Assembly (NCBI GenBank): GCA_029857975.1 | Contig: JAOUFX010000227.1 | Span: forward strand, 1 to 5,872 | Length of the DNA: 5,872 nt | Source: Deltaproteobacteria bacterium | GTDB taxonomy: Bacteria; Desulfobacterota; SM23-61 | Reading direction: 5' to 3' | Part shown: positions 4,905 to 5,872 of the stretch, one piece after another | How the letters are laid out: each line of letters begins with the position of its first letter | Position numbering within the stretch: position 1 is the first letter of the stretch | Made by a program: the position numbers and the translations under genes | Notes under the pieces: generated by a model | The model's database searches: none | Told to the model about the DNA's origin: nothing | The model's input: only the letters and a program-made list of their open reading frames with translations

Positions 4905-5309
4905 ATGACCGTTTCCCCGCACAGAATGGAAATCCGGGTTACCTACGCCGAGACCGATGCCATGGGCATCGTCTACTACGCGAACTACTTACGTTGGTTT
5001 GAAATGGGGCGAACGGAATTTATCCGCGACCTGGGCGTCCCTTACAAAAAATTGGAAGAAGAAGGAATTTACCTGCCTGTTTCCGAAGTCTTCTGCAAAT
5101 ATCTTGTTTCGGCCAAATATGACGATATTTTGATTATTGAAACCTCCATGGATTTTTTAAGGAGGGCCAGCATCCAGTTTGCCTACCGGATTTTGCGGAA
5201 GGAAGACGGAACAGAGCTGGTGACGGCAAAGACTCTTCATGCCTTCGTCGACAGGGAAGGAAAGATCGTCCGGATCCCGCAACTCTTAAAAGAAAGATTG
5301 AAATCCTAA
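4905..5309 (+). CDS. Acyl-CoA thioesterase, YbgC/FadM type hotdog fold
   Basis: 134 residues, the full length of a single 4HBT hotdog domain. Such enzymes hydrolyse the thioester of acyl- or aroyl-CoA in the cytosol. The signature is complete near the N terminus: RVTYAETDAMG (11-21) with catalytic-type Asp18, then VYYANYLRWFEMGRTEFI (23-40) forming the central helix with conserved Tyr, Asn, Trp and Glu residues. A GVPY.KLEEEGIYLPV segment (44-59) and the strand region 63-117 (YLVSAKYDD, IQFAYRI, TAKTLHAFVD) follow the family order. The ATG at 4905 has no Shine-Dalgarno sequence; a second in-frame ATG at 4926 (Met8) also lacks one. No other start codon lies between the upstream in-frame stop at 4872 and 4905. 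It follows the previous gene by 53 bases and is probably co-transcribed, but has no evident link to threonine synthesis. Other family members act in Tol-Pal loci or on 4-hydroxybenzoyl-CoA; neither context is seen here. Substrate unknown. Confidence 0.9.
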   Translation: MTVSPHRMEIRVTYAETDAMGIVYYANYLRWFEMGRTEFIRDLGVPYKKLEEEGIYLPVSEVFCKYLVSAKYDDILIIETSMDFLRRASIQFAYRILRKEDGTELVTAKTLHAFVDREGKIVRIPQLLKERLKS

Positions 5310-5333
5310 TCTTCCCTCAGGATAAAAAAATTT

Positions 5334-5358
5334 AAAAAAGGGTCTTGACACCTTTTTT
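5334..5358 (+). terminator. Candidate intrinsic terminator after the thioesterase gene
   Basis: AAAAAAGG (5334-5341) and CCTTTTTT (5351-5358) are exact inverted repeats. Inside, G5342-T5343 can pair with A5348-C5349 around a CTTG loop, leaving A5350 bulged. The A-run before and T-run after would let it work in both directions. It begins 25 bases after the thioesterase stop codon. The GC part of the stem is short (three G-C pairs), so strength is uncertain. Confidence 0.5.
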
Positions 5359-5373
5359 CATTTTTAGTAGCTT
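5345..5373 (+). promoter_or_regulatory. Candidate promoter for the GAF-domain regulator gene
   Basis: A perfect TTGACA at 5345-5350 is followed after 17 bases by TAGCTT (5368-5373), only 3 of 6 to the -10 consensus. The preceding bases match those at the other TTGACA site (GGTCTTGACA at 630-639). The -35 box lies within the terminator-like hairpin. The leader would be about 140 bases. The weak -10 box suggests activator dependence or a false positive. Confidence 0.3.
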
Positions 5374-5388
5374 GAGCGTGTATAGGGA

Positions 5389-5402
5389 GGAGAAATTTCT
5401 CC
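5389..5402. repeat. Perfect 14-bp palindrome, candidate operator
   Basis: GGAGAAATTTCTCC is its own reverse complement. It sits just downstream of the proposed start of transcription for the regulator gene, a typical place for a repressor site. Two shorter inverted repeats follow in the same leader: GGGAAATCCC (5422-5431) and CTTAAAAATTTAAG (5445-5458). No binding protein can be named. Confidence 0.45.
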
Positions 5403-5521
5403 ACTTTCATCTTACCTAAGAGGGAAATCCCCAAGGTCTTCGTTCTTAAAAATTTAAGATCCTTGTTACAACCAGGGAGGGGGGCATAGCTTTTTTCTCC
5501 CCAGAAGAGGTAAAGAAATTA

Positions 5522-5872
5522 ATGAGTGCTTCAGCTGAAAGAGAAGCGCAGGAAAAGGCAGTCTCCAGGTTGAAGATTTTATACGAAGTAGCCAAAGCCT
5601 TGAACTCCTCCGGGGACCTCAAGGAAGCTTATTCCCAGGTTCTCAGTGTCCTTTCTCAACAAAAGGGGATGAAACGAGGAGGATTCCTATTCTTGAATGC
5701 TGAATCCAGCGAATGGGAGATGGGGGGAGCGCAAGGCCTTTCTGCTGAAGAAATGAAACGCCGCAAGGAATATTTTGGTTCCGGAGTCGTCCAGCGGATC
5801 TTGGAGAAAGGACAAATGGCCGCGGTGATCGAAGGAGGAGATAGCATTTGGTTTCATGATGGAAAAGCCAAA
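5522..5872 (+). CDS. GAF-domain regulator, N-terminal part, NifA-like (runs off the right edge)
   Basis: The frame is open from ATG 5522 to the last base (117 codons) with no stop. The protein begins with a charged, helix-prone stretch (residues 5-30) including LKILYEVAKALNSS (17-30). A GAF-like region then starts: DLKEAYSQVLSVL at 32-44, KRGGFLFLN at 51-59, the GGAQGLSAEEMKRRKEYF segment at 68-85, and GSGVVQRILEKGQ at 86-98. This order resembles the sensory GAF domain at the N terminus of NifA-type and related sigma-54 activators, which also begin with an LYEVSKALNSS-like helix. If so, the missing part would hold a AAA+ domain with GAFTGA and a DNA-binding helix-turn-helix; a sensor kinase or other GAF protein is equally compatible with what is visible. 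AAGAGG at 5505-5510 lies 11 bases upstream, a little far. No other ATG, GTG or TTG occurs in frame after the stop at 5447. It appears to begin a new transcription unit. Confidence 0.75.
   Translation, partial: MSASAEREAQEKAVSRLKILYEVAKALNSSGDLKEAYSQVLSVLSQQKGMKRGGFLFLNAESSEWEMGGAQGLSAEEMKRRKEYFGSGVVQRILEKGQMAAVIEGGDSIWFHDGKAK

Noticed and set aside
5460..5521. Sigma-54 (-24/-12) promoter before the regulator gene, prompted by its G-rich and T-rich stretch
   Set aside because: No GG and GC pair occurs at the required ten-base spacing with the surrounding consensus.

Overview
The window carries five protein genes and no RNA genes: one partial gene on the minus strand at the left edge, then four genes on the plus strand, the last cut by the right edge. 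The protein set, moderate GC content, AT-rich spacers and dispersed palindromic repeats look like a Gram-negative anaerobe of the Desulfobacterota (deltaproteobacterial) type, possibly a metagenome-derived contig. That lineage is an inference from gene content and layout; nothing in the window proves it.

Layout: 1-534 (minus) holds the N-terminal 178 residues of an MmgE/PrpD-family protein. A divergent spacer (535-729) holds a promoter candidate for each side and a perfect 10-bp inverted repeat between them. 730-1896 is an AlaC-type class I aminotransferase. The 264-bp spacer 1897-2160 is built almost entirely of repeats: two inverted arrays of a 9-bp unit, 9-bp inverted repeats inside them, and a long imperfect hairpin at the centre. 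It also holds the best promoter candidate for the next gene. 2161-3480 is homoserine dehydrogenase with a C-terminal ACT domain. The next spacer holds a 7 x 7-bp degenerate tandem repeat and a short hairpin that could mask a ribosome binding site. 3631-4851 belongs to the archaeal-type phosphoglycerate mutase family, in the branch proposed to be homoserine kinase. 4905-5309 is a small hotdog-fold acyl-CoA thioesterase. The last spacer (5310-5521) has a terminator-like hairpin overlapping a perfect -35 box, and several short palindromes. 5522-5872 is the GAF-like N terminus of a regulator resembling NifA-type sigma-54 activators.

How the genes fit together: hom and the phosphoglycerate-mutase-like gene would give the steps aspartate semialdehyde to homoserine to O-phosphohomoserine, so the centre of the window is best read as a threonine-branch cluster. 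The aminotransferase upstream most likely exchanges amino groups between glutamate and pyruvate; its link to threonine synthesis rests on position only. The thioesterase follows in the same direction but has no obvious functional link, and the regulator appears to start a new unit. I see no clearly new defence, mobile or biosynthetic system. The most unusual material is the repeat-built spacer ahead of hom and the kinase reassignment suggested by context.
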